64,000 nucleotides of DNA from assembly GCA_009617715.1 (NCBI GenBank), contig VTFK01000152.1, positions 2,170,001-2,234,000 of the forward strand. The letters run 5' to 3'. The notes beneath the pieces were generated by a model. The model was not told the DNA's origin and ran no database searches. It was given only the letters and a program-made list of their open reading frames with translations. The stretch comes from Plectrocnemia conspersa (lineage: Eukaryota; Arthropoda; Insecta; Trichoptera; Polycentropodidae). The position numbers and the translations under genes are program-made. Shown here one piece after another: positions 59,901 through 64,000 of this stretch; position 1 is the first letter of the stretch; each line of letters starts with the position of its first letter.

Positions 59901-60799
59901 TTAGATATAAAAATAACATAAAACATACAGTTCTATACTTTATTCTTGCGGCTAGATTTTATTTTTATACAATTATATTACATATACAATTATCTTTGTA
60001 GCAAATACTCTATGATTCCTATATAAAAATTTGCGTTGAATTAGTAGTTTACGGCACAGGTAGTTTTTTGTTAACATTTTTTCAACTCTAATAATCCATA
60101 CTTATATCGTACTATAAAAAGCTCAGGTTTAAATGAATTTAGTATGTACCATAGGTCATACTGTATTATAATAAATTATAATAATTTAATTAAAATATGT
60201 TTTTAGTTTAATATCAAAGTAGAAGCAATAAAAAATCAGAAAATTCAAAATAACAAACTTTTTTATATTTTTTACAAAAAAAAGTTGAAGATTGCAAGTA
60301 TTATACATCAATGATGAAAGCGCAGTGTAGCACAATCGTACCATGTATAATTTTGTTAACGAATGAATACAATAGACAATAAATAAGCACTATTTCAAAA
60401 TCGCATATTAAAACACACAACTAGTATATATATTACAAATATAGAGAATGGATTAAATAATTTAACACCCTGATAGTTAATATAATTTTCTCCTGACGAA
60501 GTAAAAATGTATCATCTAATATCCTACAAGCTTTAAAATTCGACATGATATAATTGAGACACTCTCGATTGCCAACATTTGAGGCACAGGTGTTACCAAC
60601 TCCTAGATCCTTTAATAATAAATTCATTTCACATATATCTCACAAACGTGTGGCATAAAAACCTTTTTCTCCGATACCGACAATTTTCAATAACGTAATG
60701 GGCTACATTTGCATATTGGAGTTTTATAGGGCTTCAGACTTATGTTTATATGTCGAGGTCTGACCGTGAACTTAAAAACACTTCTAATCCCAGTGATTC

Positions 60800-61490
60800 A
60801 CATTCGTATATCCATAACAACAACACTGTTCACACACACCACACACATAAGATTGATTTGCTAGTCGAACGGAGAACGGCGCGTGGTAACCGCCAAACGA
60901 GACTTGTAACACTGAGTTGACAGTAATCAGTGTGGCGTACCACCACCGCCATCCCGCCACCACCACCTGCGCAGGTGAGTGCACACGTGAATAGAGACAC
61001 GGTGCGAACGAGGCGTGAAGATATGCCGTCCGACTGGTCCCATGAGCGCGCGATAAACGCGTTCTTCAAGCGCCACACTGACCTTAATGAAGAAGCCATC
61101 CGCGGACGCTGGACATAAATTCAATATGGGGGTTGTACAGTTTTTTTAGTGCTACGATGCATATGGCAGCTACATATGTCGTGGTTTTAATTAGTACTGT
61201 GTTACAGTTTATACTAATTCAATACTTCTGGAGTTGATTGAATCTATAAATGCACTTTCAATATCAGCTTTGTGGGGTCTGATTTAATTGGCTACAAACT
61301 AGGCGGCAATCTGGCAACACTGATGTAAAGGCGGCGCAGTCAAGTTTCATTCATAGGAGCCCGACGACCGGCGGGGCCTCGACCACCGATCTCATTCATA
61401 ACATTAATATCCATGTAACCACTATATCAACACAATAAAAACTACTGCAGCGGCCAGCAAAGCTTTCTATTGGCGATGTATCAGGTAAAT
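60800..61490. promoter_or_regulatory. GC-rich island, possible promoter or exon cluster
   Basis: Two GC peaks. At 60860-61120 the plus strand has an open frame with G/C third positions; its ATG part (61023-61118) reads MPSDWSHERAINAFFKRHTD and then LNEEAIRGRWT, stop. A consensus donor, GCGCAG|GTGAGT, or alternatively an acceptor, sits at about 60978-60985. At 61290-61400, GGCAATCTGGCAACACTG and CGACGACCGGCGGGGCCTCG form a second peak, and CAG|GTAAAT follows at 61485. This could be the start of a plus-strand neighbour, or the distal sdt promoter. The product is not recognised. Confidence 0.35.
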
Positions 61491-61804
61491 ACAATGAACA
61501 CTTGTTTATTTCATAGCCCAATTTCTCGACAACTGTAGTAAATTATGGCGTTCGCAGACACCATAATTTATTTTTACGTAATTTCAGTTTCATTATTTAT
61601 TTTGGGCTGAAGCCAGTGACGTAGCAACATCATGACAGAGTCATGCAAAGCATGAGGGCTCTGCTCGACAGGGAGCCCAAATATAAAAAAATTGCAATAT
61701 GAAAATACCAAAAGTATACAATATAAATAAATTTTCAAGATCAAGGTATAATAAGATCATCATCAATATTCACATAATATCTGGCTAGCTATCGCAGCGA
61801 CGTG

Positions 61805-62700
61805 ATTAAGTGGAGGAGGGAGATAGTGGGGGGGGGCATTTCCCCCCCCTTGAACTTGGCCAGAAAAATGCATGTCATTTAATGAAATACTATGAATGTT
61901 AATAAAAATAAAATATTAAAAAAATGAATACTGAATGGTCAATTTTGCCTCCCCTTCTGAAAAACCCTAAAATAGCGTTCCAGATTCTAAGCTTGAAATT
62001 CTTGGGTTATCCCTCACAGATATATAACAAGTCTCGAATCTATAGCAAAAATATTTTTTTAAATATGTCATTTTAGTGAAATCATATCGGAATACATTTT
62101 CACCGGTAGATATGTATATGTTTTTATCAGTGAAAATATAATTTATCTTGCAAGTGCTAGTAAAATATATGATTTCAACTTTTCCATACGTAGTAATATA
62201 TACATTTACAAGCTTATCATTATCTAGGAATGTATAAACATTACGGTAAATATTAATTATTTTCATTTGTGAAATTCAAATACAATTTTACTAGTAGGTA
62301 TGTATTTTTAATAGCGAAAATATAATTTAATGCTACTCTAAAATGCCTATGAAACTCAATTTGCCAGTTTGGAAACGTATATACATTTTCTGTTCAAACC
62401 GAAACCTACTTAGAACTTTTATTAGGTCAAGCCGGAAATACACACTGAGCCAACTCAATTTTCAGGGAAAAATAAGCGGAAGAAGAAGTACAGACAGATG
62501 TTACATTACGGATATTGCTCAATAGTTTGTCTGCACTTCAATATGATAGCTATCCTTACCGATTACGATATTGATTAAAGTATTTTCAAACCGAATTTTG
62601 CTCAATAGGAGGGCGCAAAAATAATTATCACTTCTCAGAAGTCAAAAATTTACGTCAAAAGCAATAAAATCGTGACGGATACGTCACAGTGCGACTGAAC
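61805..62700 (-). repeat. Second copy of the composite element
   Basis: Reading the minus strand from 62690: snapback arm (CACGATTTTATTGCTTTTGA), CTTCTGAGAAGTGATAATTA, CGGTAAGGATAGCTATCATA, TGCAGACAAACTATTGAGCA, TTCTTCTTCCGCTTATTTTT, CGGTTTGAACAG, GAGTTTCATAGGCATTTTAG, two clusters of CACTAGTAAAA-type motifs, then the CTGGCCAAGTTCAAGGGGG / G-run end. The first seven steps match 8680-9380 on the plus strand. Confidence 0.75.
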
Positions 62701-64000
62701 GATCTTAAAAAAAACACACACAAAATAATTAAGTATTTACGTTAATAATACTAATTATATATTAAAAACTATCATATATAATACAATGTTTAATAAAATA
62801 TACAATAATATAAATAAAATTTAAAAATATTATATATAAAATTTCTGAATTTTTTTTTTATTAAATTCAAACTTTAAAATGAAATATTACAGATTTTATA
62901 AATCTAGATGCTTAAAATACAGTTCCCTTTTAATTTTTGTTATTAGTTATTGTGGCAGAAAATTTTGTAATTATTTAAAAAAAATACTTTTATTAATGAC
63001 TTTTTCATGTAATAACATATTTACATATAAGAAACTGTACAATGTAAAATTATATTTTATTCTAATGCAAATATGATTTAATATGGCAAAAAATTCAGGA
63101 AATTATATGATATCTTTTCGATTGGTAAACAATTTAAAATTAGATTAAAACTGATGATATCATAATTCTGTTATCGTAGATATTAATAAGTTTTTTTAGT
63201 GAAAACACAAATTGATTATAAAATCATGTCTTAAAATAATACATAAAAAAATAATTAAATTTATATTTTTCCTCAGACCCATTATTAAAACCAAATCAGT
63301 AAAATATATGTAATTTTAAGATCTTCTCATACGATATAGTTTTCAAGTTAAAATATAATTATTTTATATGGAAATACTTCATATAATATAGCATTTTCTA
63401 CTAAACTATGTATTTACTATTTTATGTTTTTAAATATTGTATATAAATATAAATTTTTGGTTGAACATAATTAGTAAATTTGTTACTTGATTCATTTTCT
63501 TTATAGAGAAAAAGTCTTTCATATTTTTTTAAGCTATCAATTTGATAATAACCTTATGATTGTGAGATTTCAATAGTTAAAATATTATTGCCACCCTGAA
63601 TTTAGTATTGATTTCCAAAAATATTTACGATGTGCTATTTATGTGTCGTGTAAAAACTCACTTCGTCGCTATAACTATGGTAATAATTAAAAAAATTAAG
63701 TATGGTATGCATTTAACTTAATTAAAAAACGACCTTAACTAATTAGATTTAATAATATGTACAGAATATTATTGTTTAATTTGAAGGTTGTTAAAAATTA
63801 TGCTCGTATAAAATATGTTAAATTTGCAAAAGTTCTAAATAAAATCATTGCACATACCACGAAGGCCATAAACATTTTCCACTCTCAATTTTATGTTGTT
63901 AAAATTGCGTTAATTATTCCTAATCGTGAAGCTATTTTAGAATTGCCAAAAAAATACCAAAATCACCAGTCAACACGCAAAATCTCAAGACTATATTATT
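62700..64000. other. AT-rich DNA, no gene seen
   Basis: Short compositional ORFs only. Confidence 0.6.

Overview
This is an AT-rich insect nuclear DNA window with one well-supported protein gene and a great deal of decayed mobile DNA. Insect origin is inferred from three things: a Stardust/PALS1-type MAGUK gene with short GT-AG introns, the relic mix (mariner/Tc1, hAT, piggyBac, jockey-like reverse transcriptase, tRNA-headed SINEs), and the absence of bacterial-style ORFs. The order is not certain; Lepidoptera would fit but was not tested.

The gene lies on the minus strand between 41384 (first ATG) and 30136 (stop). Thirteen coding exons join cleanly with matching phases into a 696-residue product: a conserved basic/coiled N-terminal region, L27N, L27C, PDZ, SH3, hook and guanylate-kinase-like domains. 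It aligns from memory with PALS1/MPP5 and Drosophila Stardust, the Crumbs-complex scaffold of epithelial polarity. Upstream alternative exons and the promoter are not identified. The 22 kb beyond the first exon holds several GC-elevated islands that could be regulatory DNA or 5' exons.

Layout: 1-30 kb is AT-rich repeat sea with relics of mariner (3.5, 10, 24.9 kb), piggyBac (7.4-8.2 kb), hAT (12.5, 16.5 kb), another IS630/Tc1-mariner transposase (20.7-21.4 kb) and a jockey-like RT (24 kb). It also holds a GC-rich promoter-like island at 21.8-22.3 kb followed by a candidate exon at 22.86 kb, and an isolated GC3-rich open stretch at 2.8 kb. 30-41.4 kb is the stardust gene; its introns carry a hAT nonautonomous element with an 8-bp target duplication, a nested piggyBac-like element and a SINE. 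41.4-64 kb has a textbook 229-bp piggyBac MITE with TTAA ends, hAT and mariner relics, three degenerate tandem-repeat fields (48.4-49.3, 52.1-54.4, 57.8-59.9 kb), GC islands at 43, 46.5, 51, 55.3, 57.2 and 61 kb, and a second full copy of the composite repeat seen at 8.5-9.6 kb.

I found no bacterial operons, CRISPR arrays, rRNA or intact tRNA genes. The items most worth following are the candidate plus-strand gene at 22-23 kb, the conserved composite element at 8.5-9.6 and 61.8-62.7 kb, and the SINE families sharing a hairpin tail.
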